64,000 nt of DNA from JAAXHB01 sp965214945. Its GTDB lineage: Bacteria > Actinomycetota > Acidimicrobiia > Acidimicrobiales > Aldehydirespiratoraceae. The stretch is from the NCBI GenBank assembly GCA_965214945.1, contig OZ244029.1, forward strand, positions 992,001 to 1,056,000. Reading direction: 5' to 3'. The notes under the pieces are model-generated. The model worked only from the letters and a program-made list of their open reading frames with translations, did no database searches and had not been told where the DNA came from. Position 1 is the stretch's first letter; each line of letters begins with the position of its first letter. Below, piece by piece: positions 8,593-17,858 of this stretch. The position numbers and the translations under genes were made by a program.

Positions 8593-9417
8593 GTGTTCAT
8601 CATGGTCGCGCTGATGGCGTTTCCGCTGGTCACGACCATCTTCTTGTCGTTCAATCGCATCTTTCTGCGCGATCTAGGCAACCGCACCTGGATCGGGTTG
8701 GACAACTACACGGACGTGTTGTCCGATCCGGCGTTCTGGGACGCGTTCTGGTTGACGATTCTCTTCGTCGCGGTAGTCGTGCCTGCCCATCTCGTCATCG
8801 GATTCGGGCTCGCAACGCTGCTCGACCGCGTCAAGCGCGGCCGCGGGTTCTACATGGCGGCACTGCTGCTGCCGTTCATCGTAACGCCCGTCGTAGGGAC
8901 GTTGCTGGTCCGTGACCTGTTCGACCGAGGCGGCCTGCTCTCATGGCTGTGGACGGTCGTGACGGACGAGCCGTTCGTCATCACTGGCAGCAACATCAAG
9001 TGGATCCTGATCCTGCACGGCATCTGGGCGACGACACCGTTCGTGGTGATCACGCTCTTCGCAGGCATGCAGACGCTGCCCTCCGAACGGCTGGAGGCGT
9101 CCGAGATGGATGGCGCCGGCTTTTGGGCCAAGCAGCGCTTCGTGGTCATTCCGCATCTGCGGTCGTTGATCGTCTTCGTGCTGCTCATCAGCATCATGGA
9201 TGCCTATCGTGTGTTCGACAGCTCCTTCGTGTTCGGCCAGAGCGTCGGACAATCAGCCAACACGCTGACGGTCTACAACTTTGAAGTGGCCTTCAGCAGC
9301 CAACTCGGACGGATCGGTAAGGGCAACGCAATCGCGGTGCTCACCATGATCGGCATGTTCGTGGCGCTCATCCCGTTCCTGCGCAAGTCCTACCAAGAGC
9401 AGATCGCGGACCGATGA
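8593..9417 (+). CDS. ABC transporter permease (MalF-type)
   Basis: Inner-membrane permease of the binding-protein-dependent sugar type with about six transmembrane helices and the EAA loop EASEMDGAGFWAKQRFVVIPHL. GTG 8593 is the first conventional start in frame, but the frame is open back to 8536 and the residues NRKTFSSFTIPS just upstream look like the natural N-terminus. They would begin at an ATC codon (8554-8556) placed 3-4 nt after a GGGGGA ribosome-binding site. Either ATC acts as a rare start or the ATG has been lost. Overlaps the next gene by 4 bp. Confidence 0.88.
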   Translation: MFIMVALMAFPLVTTIFLSFNRIFLRDLGNRTWIGLDNYTDVLSDPAFWDAFWLTILFVAVVVPAHLVIGFGLATLLDRVKRGRGFYMAALLLPFIVTPVVGTLLVRDLFDRGGLLSWLWTVVTDEPFVITGSNIKWILILHGIWATTPFVVITLFAGMQTLPSERLEASEMDGAGFWAKQRFVVIPHLRSLIVFVLLISIMDAYRVFDSSFVFGQSVGQSANTLTVYNFEVAFSSQLGRIGKGNAIAVLTMIGMFVALIPFLRKSYQEQIADR

Positions 9418-10418
9418 ACAAAATCAGAGAACAGCTCAAGACAGCCAGTGTTCACACCACGCTGCTGATCACCGTCATCGTCTCGTCGGTGCCGTTCTAC
9501 TGGGCGGTGCAGACCTCCATCAAGTTCACACGCGACACCATTCGCAGTGAACCCACTCTGTGGGGCTTTGACATCACGGCCGACCCCTACCGCAAGTTCT
9601 GGTTCGTCAACACCGAACAGAACATGTGGCATGTAGGTCTGTTCTTTGGAGTCGTGGTCGCGGCCGTCGTCGCTATCCTGACAGTCCGCAAACGCTTCCG
9701 AACCACCTGGCCGTTCACCTTGGCCGTTGTCGGCACCCTCTGGGTGGCGTTGACGCTGTTCCCGTCGATCTTCGACATGAACCGCGAGTTCGACTACTTC
9801 GTCAACTCCATCTTCGTGACGGTACTTACGGTCATCATCTCGATCTCGATCGGCCTGCTCGCAGGCTACGGATTGGCCCGCTATTCGGGATTGTCGGGCG
9901 CGGTGATCCTGATCGCGGCGCTTGGGTTCCGGGCCCTGCCCCGCACAGCCTTCATCCTGCCGTACTTCATCGTGGCCAAGGAGTTGGGCATCCTCGACTC
10001 CCGCCTCGTGATCGTATTAGCGCTCGTCGCTGTCAACCAGCCTTTCACCATCTGGATGCTGCGAAGTTTCTTCATGGAGGTCCCTCGCGAAATTGAAGAG
10101 GCCGCCATGATGGACGGAGCCACCCGCCTCCAGGCGTTCCGAATGGTGGTCATCCCCATGATGTGGCCCGGCATCATCGCCACGTCGTTGTTCACACTGC
10201 TATTGGCCTACAACGAGTTCCTCTTCGTTCGAGTGCTGGCGGTCACCGAGTACACGCTGCCTGTGGCCATCTCGGCGCTCACCGGTGGGGACAGCGCGGC
10301 GACCGTCACCGAGGCCGCCGCCGCGTCGGTTTCGATCACGTTGCCGATCATCATCTTGATCATCATCTTCCAGAAACACCTCGTGAAGGGACTCGGTGCG
10401 GGGGCGGTGAAGGGATGA
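9414..10418 (+). CDS. ABC transporter permease (MalG-type)
   Basis: Second permease of the importer, 334 residues. An extra hydrophobic pair at residues 75-125 precedes the core (HVGLFFGVVVAAVVAILTVR), after which come the usual helices and the EAA motif EEAAMMDGATRLQAFRMVVIPM. It partners the MalF-type subunit and the ATPase at 11483. ATGA overlaps at both ends show tight translational coupling. Confidence 0.9.
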   Translation: MNKIREQLKTASVHTTLLITVIVSSVPFYWAVQTSIKFTRDTIRSEPTLWGFDITADPYRKFWFVNTEQNMWHVGLFFGVVVAAVVAILTVRKRFRTTWPFTLAVVGTLWVALTLFPSIFDMNREFDYFVNSIFVTVLTVIISISIGLLAGYGLARYSGLSGAVILIAALGFRALPRTAFILPYFIVAKELGILDSRLVIVLALVAVNQPFTIWMLRSFFMEVPREIEEAAMMDGATRLQAFRMVVIPMMWPGIIATSLFTLLLAYNEFLFVRVLAVTEYTLPVAISALTGGDSAATVTEAAAASVSITLPIIILIIIFQKHLVKGLGAGAVKG

Positions 10419-11446
10419 GCGCGCTACAGGCCGCCAAGCGCCTGGTGTTCGACTACTACGAGGCGTTCGACGCCGCTGAGCCTTCTACTCTTCCGGAAGT
10501 GCTTCGTAAGCACATCACGGAAGACTATGCATGGCGCGGCGTCCATCCTTTCGGCGAGCTTGAAGGTGCCGAGGACGTCGTCGAGGAGTTCTGGGCCCCG
10601 ACGCGCCGGTCGTTCGGCACACTTCAACGTCGCCCCGACGTGTTCCTCGCAGGCACCAACGCGGTCGCCGCAGGCGAAGAGATCTGGGTCTGTCAGATGG
10701 GACATCTGCTCGGCTTGTTCGACCGGCCATGGCTAGGCATCCCGCCGACACGGCGGATGTGTCTCATCCGCTACGCGGAGTTCCACCAAGTCGACTCAGA
10801 TCACATCGCACAAACCGCACTGTTCGTCGACGTGATCAGCGTCATGCGCCAGGCGGGCCACTACCCGTTGCCGCCGTCCACCGGTGCCGCCCACATACAC
10901 CCCGGGCCGTGCACCCACGACGGAATCCAGTTCGGCGAACAGGATCCTGTGGAATCGGAAGCGACGCTTGCTCTCGTCGAGCGTATGATCGCGGATCTCA
11001 GCGAGGCGAACGCGGTGGGTAACAGGACAGGCGACAACCGGATGCCCAAGGAGGTCATGGCCGAGACCTGGCACGAAGACATGATCTGGTGGGGACCCGA
11101 GGGCATCGGTTCCACGTACACGATCGATCGCTACCAGCAGCAGCACCAGTATCCGTTCAGGGTCAACCTGGGCGACAAGCGATTCAACGGTCACGTGGCC
11201 CGCTTCGCCGAGGGCAACTACGCCTGCTTCTTCGGCTGGGCGAATCTGACCAACACCCCGACCGGCGGCTTCCTTGGTCTCCCGCGGTCCACGCCTGCGG
11301 ACATGCGGGTGGTTGACGTCTATCGGCGCGATGGTGCCAGGCTCGCTGAGGACTGGGTCTTCGTCGATCTCCTTCACTGGCTGGACCAGCAGGGGATCGA
11401 TGTGCTGGCCCGGATGCGCCAGCTTACGGGACAGGAGGAACTGTGA
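10415..11446 (+). CDS. Double NTF2/SnoaL-like domain protein (paralogue 2)
   Basis: Protein of 343 residues starting at ATG 10415 (ATGA overlap with the permease). Two SnoaL/NTF2-like domains, about residues 5-140 and 185-335; the second contains WWGPEGIGSTYTIDRYQQQH, which corresponds to WYGYSGIGRCYTLEEFEDFH in paralogue 3. Placement inside the transporter operon between permease and ATPase shows it acts on the imported compound. Family members catalyse cyclisation, isomerisation or dehydration; no catalytic residues can be assigned by eye. Confidence 0.75.
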   Translation: MSALQAAKRLVFDYYEAFDAAEPSTLPEVLRKHITEDYAWRGVHPFGELEGAEDVVEEFWAPTRRSFGTLQRRPDVFLAGTNAVAAGEEIWVCQMGHLLGLFDRPWLGIPPTRRMCLIRYAEFHQVDSDHIAQTALFVDVISVMRQAGHYPLPPSTGAAHIHPGPCTHDGIQFGEQDPVESEATLALVERMIADLSEANAVGNRTGDNRMPKEVMAETWHEDMIWWGPEGIGSTYTIDRYQQQHQYPFRVNLGDKRFNGHVARFAEGNYACFFGWANLTNTPTGGFLGLPRSTPADMRVVDVYRRDGARLAEDWVFVDLLHWLDQQGIDVLARMRQLTGQEEL

Positions 11447-11482
11447 TGGCTGAGAGAACTGTGAGGGTTACAGGGGGCCGAC

Positions 11483-12655
11483 ATGGCTGACGTGAAGCTA
11501 AACAAGATCACCAAGATCTATCCGAATGGGTTTCAGGCGGTGACTGAACTGTCGCTGGAACTCGACGACGGCGAGTTCTTAGTGCTGGTGGGCCCGTCGG
11601 GGTGCGGCAAGTCGACCGCGCTGCGGATGATCGCCGGTCTCGAGGAGATCAGCGCCGGTGACATCTACGTCGGCGACCGCCGGGTCAACGATGTAGCGCC
11701 CAAAGACCGCGATATTGCGATGGTCTTCCAGAACTATGCGCTCTACCCCCAGATGACTGTCGCAGAAAACATCGAGTTTCCGCTGCGGCTGCGCAAGGTC
11801 GGCAAGGCCGAGCGCCGCGCTAAGGTGGCCGAGGCCGCCAAGATCCTCGAGTTGACCGAACAACTGGACAAGAAGCCGGCCAACCTCTCCGGTGGCCAGC
11901 GACAGCGCGTAGCCATGGGCCGCGCCATCGTGCGACAGCCGGCGCTCTTCTTGATGGACGAGCCGCTCTCGAATCTCGACGCCAAGCTTCGGGTGCAGAT
12001 GCGAGCTGACATCGCCGGCATCCAGCGAGAACTCGGGGTTACCACGTTTTATGTGACCCACGATCAGGTCGAGGCCATGACGATGGGCGACCGGGTGGCG
12101 GTCATCAAGGACGGCAACCTCCAACAGGTGACGTCGCCCGAATCTCTCTACGAAGAACCGGACAACGTCTTCGTCGCTGCCTTCATCGGGTCGCCTTCGA
12201 TGAACCTCTACGAAGGTACAGTGAGTAAAGACGGCAACCGGTTCATAGTGCAGCTTGGCGATCAGCGCCTGGCGCTGGATCCGAAGGTGTTCAACGCCCA
12301 CCCCGGGCTGCGTGCCCACATGGGTCAACCGCTGGTCGTCGGCATCCGTCCCGAGGATCTGGAGGACGCCGCGGTTGCTACCGATCATCCCGCGGACCAG
12401 CGCATCGAGGTCACAGTCGATGTGCGAGAAGCTCTTGGCGCCGAGACCCTCATGCACTTCGGGCTCACCGCGCCCCATGTCGAAAGCGGCGACCCCGACG
12501 CGCTCGACGAACTGGGCGACGAGGACCAGAGCCGATGTACGGCACGCTTCAGCGCAGACTCCCGTGCCCGCCCCGGCGACCGGATAAAGGTCAACGTCAC
12601 CACCGAGAAGATGCACTTCTTCGACCGGTCGACCCACCTGGCCATCCGCTCATAA
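11483..12655 (+). CDS. ABC transporter ATP-binding protein (MalK/UgpC-type)
   Basis: ATPase of 390 residues that energises the MalFG-type permeases. Walker A GPSGCGKST (about residues 37-45), Q-loop QNYALYPQ, signature LSGGQRQR, Walker B LFLMDEPLSNLD and the H-loop TFYVTHDQ are all intact; the C-terminal ~150 residues form the TOBE/regulatory domain (GIRPEDL). The stop codon lies in the first copy of a 12-bp duplication (12642-12653 and 12658-12669) whose second copy provides the start codon of the next gene. Confidence 0.95.
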   Translation: MADVKLNKITKIYPNGFQAVTELSLELDDGEFLVLVGPSGCGKSTALRMIAGLEEISAGDIYVGDRRVNDVAPKDRDIAMVFQNYALYPQMTVAENIEFPLRLRKVGKAERRAKVAEAAKILELTEQLDKKPANLSGGQRQRVAMGRAIVRQPALFLMDEPLSNLDAKLRVQMRADIAGIQRELGVTTFYVTHDQVEAMTMGDRVAVIKDGNLQQVTSPESLYEEPDNVFVAAFIGSPSMNLYEGTVSKDGNRFIVQLGDQRLALDPKVFNAHPGLRAHMGQPLVVGIRPEDLEDAAVATDHPADQRIEVTVDVREALGAETLMHFGLTAPHVESGDPDALDELGDEDQSRCTARFSADSRARPGDRIKVNVTTEKMHFFDRSTHLAIRS

Positions 12656-12667
12656 GACCATCCGCTC

Positions 12668-13810
<1,143 letters not shown>

Positions 13811-13904
13811 CGGGCGTGGACGCCCGACGAGTCGGATCCGTTCCGGACGCGCCCATGCTACGCCCATCCAACCCGTATCTTCCAACACCCGAAAGAACCC
13901 TTGC

Positions 13905-14984
13905 GTGAGTTCCCGTAACCAGCAGAACAAGGCCGCCGTCTGGGACTACTGGCAGAAGCTGAACCACGTCCCCAACGACCAGGTTGCCGATGTCATCCGA
14001 GCAGCGGTTCACGATGACGTGGACTGGAACGGCTCCGCTCCGATCGATCGGGTGCAAGGCGTCGATGGGCTCATAGCAGACGTCTGGGAACCGCTGCTGC
14101 GCTCGTTTCCCGACCTGCAGCGCACCCCTGACATCTTCATGGGCGGCATCGACCGCGGCGAGTCCCGCTATTCCGGCGGCGATGGCACCGAATGGGTCTC
14201 TGGATGCGGTCACCTCACCGGAACCTTCGTCGAGGACTGGTTGGGGATCCCGGCTTCGAACAAGAAGACCAACATGTACTTCGGTCAGTTCTACGTCATG
14301 CGCGACGGCAAGATCGCTGAGAGCTACGTGATGTTCGACATCCTGTCGGTCATGCGCCAGGCCGGCTACGAGGTGCTCCCGCCCTCGCCCGGAGCCGATG
14401 GCGGCAAGGTCCCGGCCCCAGCGGCAGGCGACGGCATCCTGCTTACCGAGCAGGATCCGCTGGAGGGACGTAAGACGATCCAGCTTGTCGATGCCATGGG
14501 CAGGGGCCTCGAGCGTTACGTGCGCGACCGCGACGGCGGCGACATGTCACCGATGGAGCAGTGGCAGTACTGGGCCCGGGACATGAAGTGGTACGGCTAC
14601 TCCGGGATCGGCCGCTGCTACACGCTGGAGGAGTTCGAAGACTTCCACCAGCGCCCCTGGCTGCACGGCTTCGGCGACCGCGGGCTCAGCTACTACCCGG
14701 ACCACGGGCGGGTGATGGGGTTCGTAGGGGAGGGCGCTTATGCGTGCGGCGGCATCTGGGATGTCGTCTTCTCACACCACCACGGGACTTATGCAGGCAT
14801 ACCGGCGACCGGCAAGCTCATGACGATCCGGGACTTCGACTGGTGGAAGCGAGGTCCCGGCGATCTGCTGATCGAGAACTGGATCCCTATTGACCTCATA
14901 GACCTGACTCGTCAGATGGGCGTTGACCTCATGGAGCGGCTGGCTGTGCTCGTCGAAGAACGCAAGACCAAGAACTGGTGGTAA
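13905..14984 (+). CDS. Double NTF2/SnoaL-like domain protein (paralogue 3)
   Basis: Protein of 359 residues with two SnoaL/NTF2-like domains (about 5-150 and 205-350). It shares with paralogue 2 the segments LGIPxxxK/R, VMFDILSVMRQAGY-PLPPS and LTEQDP in the linker, so the two arose by duplication. GTG 13905 is chosen because homology with paralogue 2 starts here and no better start exists; the ribosome-binding site is weak (AAAGAA). Last gene before the second importer operon. Confidence 0.72.
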   Translation: MSSRNQQNKAAVWDYWQKLNHVPNDQVADVIRAAVHDDVDWNGSAPIDRVQGVDGLIADVWEPLLRSFPDLQRTPDIFMGGIDRGESRYSGGDGTEWVSGCGHLTGTFVEDWLGIPASNKKTNMYFGQFYVMRDGKIAESYVMFDILSVMRQAGYEVLPPSPGADGGKVPAPAAGDGILLTEQDPLEGRKTIQLVDAMGRGLERYVRDRDGGDMSPMEQWQYWARDMKWYGYSGIGRCYTLEEFEDFHQRPWLHGFGDRGLSYYPDHGRVMGFVGEGAYACGGIWDVVFSHHHGTYAGIPATGKLMTIRDFDWWKRGPGDLLIENWIPIDLIDLTRQMGVDLMERLAVLVEERKTKNWW

Positions 14985-15000
14985 GCGAAGCCCGGAGGGG

Positions 15001-15030
15001 TTGACGAGCCCTGAGCCGGTGAACTACGGT
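15001..15030 (+). promoter_or_regulatory. Predicted promoter of the Dpp-type importer operon
   Basis: TTGACG (15001-15006) and TACGGT (15025-15030) with an 18-bp spacer. The LacI-type palindrome 15029-15059 starts in the -10 box and covers the probable transcription start near 15037, the expected place for repression. Confidence 0.5.
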
Positions 15031-15059
15031 GCAACCGATTGCACTGCAATCGGTTGCAC
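15029..15059. promoter_or_regulatory. 31-bp perfect palindrome, probable tandem LacI operator
   Basis: Arms GTGCAACCGATTGCA (15029-15043) and its exact reverse complement (15045-15059) around a single C at 15044. Each arm is itself a near-palindrome of the LacI type with central CG (TGCAACCGATTGCA and TGCAATCGGTTGCA), so two dimers could bind side by side. The LacI gene at 20962-22068, last in the same operon, is the obvious candidate regulator. Confidence 0.75.
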
Positions 15060-15089
15060 TACCGTCGAGCCTTGAAGGGGGCGCTGTTC

Positions 15090-16820
15090 ATGAGAGACAA
15101 GAAAGTGCTACGAATACTTGCGTTGCTGTTTGCGCTAACGCTGGTGGCGTCTGCGTGCGGCGACGATGACGGGGACCAGGCTGAAGATGATTCCGGTGCG
15201 GACGCCGCAAGTGGTTCCGACGGCGATGACTCCGGGGAAACCAGTGACTCCGAAGGCGAGGACATGGGTGACTCCAGTGGCGATATGGAAGGCGAGTCCG
15301 ACGAGGCGCCAATGCTGTCGGGAACGTTTGTGTTCGCCGTGAACCAGGAGCCACAGGATCTCGCCGCGCAGGGCACCTACAAAGAGATAAACGCTCCCGG
15401 CTTGCGCAACGTGGTCGAGACGCTGATCGCGGTCGATCCCGACGGCACGATCGTGCCGGTGCTGGCCGAATCGTGGGAGGTGATTGACGACTCGACCATC
15501 CGCTTCACGATCAGAGACGGTGTCACGTTCCACGACGGCACGCCGTTCGACGCGGAAGCGGCCGCGTTCGCGGTGAACTGGGTTTGGAGCGCGGACAACG
15601 CCTTCACCATCCAAGAATTCGCCGGTCCTGGTGAGATCACGGCTTCGGTCGTCGACGACTCGACCATCGAGGTGGTGTCGGCCGCGCCCGATCCGCTGCT
15701 CGAGTGGCGCATGACTCTGGGCGGTATCACGTCGATGGCGCAGATCGAAAGCAATCCGGCAGCCCACTTCAACCAACCGATCGGCACCGGGCCTTACATC
15801 TTCGATGCGTGGGAGGTCGGACAGTACTGGGCTGTGGACATCAACATGGACTGGTGGGGCTGGACTGCCGAGGACGTCTACGGTGATTCGCTGCCGATGT
15901 TCGAACGCTTGGAGTTCATCTTCCGAGCCGAGGACGCAGTCCGCACCGCAACCGCTCTGACGGGTGAGTCACAGCTGGCAATGTTCCCCTCGGCAGAGGA
16001 GTGTGAGGCCGGCGGCGACGGTGTGATCTGCCTTGCAGGCCCGTCCGACACCTACCTTTACGGACGCCTCGACCACTCGCTGTACTCGGCCCCGGAATTG
16101 ATGGATCCTCGGGTTCGCGAAGCAGTCTTCATCGCCATCGATGTCGAGGGTCTGGTCGACTTGCTCGGCCTGGCTTCGGTGCCACAGGGTCAGCTCGGAG
16201 CGGCTGGTTCAGTGGGCTTCAACGACTCCTTGTCGGCCTACCCCTACGACCCGGATCGAGCGCGTGAACTGCTCGAAGAGGCACAAGCCGACGGTGTGGA
16301 TGTCGATGCCGTGAACATCGAGGTCGTAGGCCGCGACACGACTCCACGGATCTCCTCGGTGGTCGAAGCCATCGGCGGTTTCCTGAGCGAGGTCGGGATC
16401 AACAACTCGGTTGCGGTGCAGGTACCCGATCTGTTCAACCCGCGGGTGCGCATCCAAGGCTACGCCGACGAGGAACCGCGTCAGATGATGCAGGTGCACG
16501 TGCGCGGCAACCCCTCGGGCGACTTCGGTCTCACACTGCAGGCGAACTATGCCTGCCCCAGCTTGAATGACCCGACCGGGCCCAGCCGCTCGAGCGTCTA
16601 CTGCAACGAGCAGTTCGACGAGGATCTTGCCGCCGCTTTGGCCATGACCGGACAGGAACGTGCCGATGCGCTCGCCGACCTCGTCGAGTTCGTGCACAAC
16701 GAGCATCTGATCGTGCCGCTGGCGCTAGTCGACCGGGCCTACCTGATCGACGAGGACTACGACTTCCGGTTCGGCGTCGACCACCGAATCCTGGCGGTCT
16801 ATATCAGCGAAACCTCCTAG
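15090..16820 (+). CDS. ABC transporter solute-binding lipoprotein (family 5, DppA-type)
   Basis: Extracellular binding protein of the peptide/nickel/opine class, 576 residues. Signal peptide with lipobox VASAC (Cys23) and a long acidic Asp/Glu/Ser/Gly linker (residues 24-75). The mature domain carries the family-5 signatures VETLIAVDPDGTIVPVLAESWE and FHDGTPFDAEAAAFAVNW. ATG 15090 is used (GAAGGGG upstream); an upstream ATG at 15039 lies inside the operator palindrome and would put a non-hydrophobic extension before the signal peptide. Substrate may be a peptide, oligosaccharide or other oligomer. Confidence 0.9.
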   Translation: MRDKKVLRILALLFALTLVASACGDDDGDQAEDDSGADAASGSDGDDSGETSDSEGEDMGDSSGDMEGESDEAPMLSGTFVFAVNQEPQDLAAQGTYKEINAPGLRNVVETLIAVDPDGTIVPVLAESWEVIDDSTIRFTIRDGVTFHDGTPFDAEAAAFAVNWVWSADNAFTIQEFAGPGEITASVVDDSTIEVVSAAPDPLLEWRMTLGGITSMAQIESNPAAHFNQPIGTGPYIFDAWEVGQYWAVDINMDWWGWTAEDVYGDSLPMFERLEFIFRAEDAVRTATALTGESQLAMFPSAEECEAGGDGVICLAGPSDTYLYGRLDHSLYSAPELMDPRVREAVFIAIDVEGLVDLLGLASVPQGQLGAAGSVGFNDSLSAYPYDPDRARELLEEAQADGVDVDAVNIEVVGRDTTPRISSVVEAIGGFLSEVGINNSVAVQVPDLFNPRVRIQGYADEEPRQMMQVHVRGNPSGDFGLTLQANYACPSLNDPTGPSRSSVYCNEQFDEDLAAALAMTGQERADALADLVEFVHNEHLIVPLALVDRAYLIDEDYDFRFGVDHRILAVYISETS

Positions 16821-16834
16821 TCCCGCAGTCGATA

Positions 16835-16860
16835 GGGCCGGCCCCGAGCGGGGCCGGCCC
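16835..16860. promoter_or_regulatory. GC-rich perfect hairpin between binding-protein and permease genes
   Basis: GGGCCGGCCCC at 16835-16845 pairs exactly with 16850-16860 around a GAGC loop. No T-tract follows. As with 8496-8535 it separates the lipoprotein gene from the permease genes and could set their expression ratio. Confidence 0.7.
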
Positions 16861-16892
16861 CGCTGGCTTCGGGTACCAGAGGAGCAATCAAG

Positions 16893-17858
16893 ATGGGCTA
16901 CTTCCTGCGACGCCTGCTGAACTCGCTGGTGCTGCTCCTTGTCCTGATCAGTTTCGTGTTCTTCACGGGTCGCCTGATCGGTGATCCGGCCCTCAACATC
17001 TTGGGCCTGAACGCTTCTGAGCAAGCCCTGAACAACTTCCGTGAGAACACCGGACTGAACGACCCGCTGCTCGTGCAGTACGGCGACTACATAGGAGATG
17101 TCGTACGCGGCGATTTCGGGGTCAGCTACCGGTTCGGCTTCTCGGTGCTGCCCTCGGAAGATTTTCGTGACTCCGGTACGGAGGTGTTGCCGATCGCGCT
17201 CGATCGCCTGCCGAACACGTTTCGGCTGGCAGGGATGTCGATTGCGATCGCAGTCACCTTCTCGCTGATCATGGGCGTGCTGGCTGCCCGACGGCCCGGA
17301 TCGGTGCTCGACCGGGCCATCAATGTGGTGGCGCTGGCCGGCGTTTCCGTTGTCCAGTTCTGGCTCGGTCTCCTGCTGATCACCGTCTTTGCGGTCCGCT
17401 TCGGGTGGTTGCCCACCTCGGGATCGGGAGGGCTCGATCATCTGATCCTCCCTGCGGTCACGTTGGCCATGCGGCCTATGGGGCGTATTGCGCAGGTGGT
17501 CCGGTCGTCGATGCTCGACGAGTTGGCGAAGCCCTATGTGGTTGCGGCTCGAGCCAAGGGCGCCAGCGAGCGTCGAGTGGTGTTCGTCCACGCGCTCAAG
17601 AACGCCGCAGTGCCTATCGTGACCATGATCGGCGACGAACTGTCTGCCCTGCTGACCGGCGCCGTGTTGGTCGAGACCGTCTTTGCCTGGCCCGGCATCG
17701 GCCTGTTGTTGTTCGACTCGCTGCGGCGCGGCGATCTTCCGCTCATCCAGGTATCGATCTTTGTTGTCGGGGCACTGGTCGTGATCGTGAACTTCCTGGT
17801 CGATCTCAGCTATGGCGCCTTGAACCCGCGAGTGCGGATAGCGGGAGACGTTTCATGA
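16893..17858 (+). CDS. ABC transporter permease (DppB-type)
   Basis: Membrane permease of 321 residues with six predicted transmembrane helices. The N-terminal MGYFLRRLLNSLVLLLVLIS is typical of DppB, and the EAA loop is seen in KPYVVAARAKGASERRVVFVHALKNA. Start ATG 16893 has AGAGGAG 8 nt upstream. It overlaps the fused permease-ATPase by 4 bp and forms the heterodimeric channel with its N-terminal half. Confidence 0.93.
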   Translation: MGYFLRRLLNSLVLLLVLISFVFFTGRLIGDPALNILGLNASEQALNNFRENTGLNDPLLVQYGDYIGDVVRGDFGVSYRFGFSVLPSEDFRDSGTEVLPIALDRLPNTFRLAGMSIAIAVTFSLIMGVLAARRPGSVLDRAINVVALAGVSVVQFWLGLLLITVFAVRFGWLPTSGSGGLDHLILPAVTLAMRPMGRIAQVVRSSMLDELAKPYVVAARAKGASERRVVFVHALKNAAVPIVTMIGDELSALLTGAVLVETVFAWPGIGLLLFDSLRRGDLPLIQVSIFVVGALVVIVNFLVDLSYGALNPRVRIAGDVS

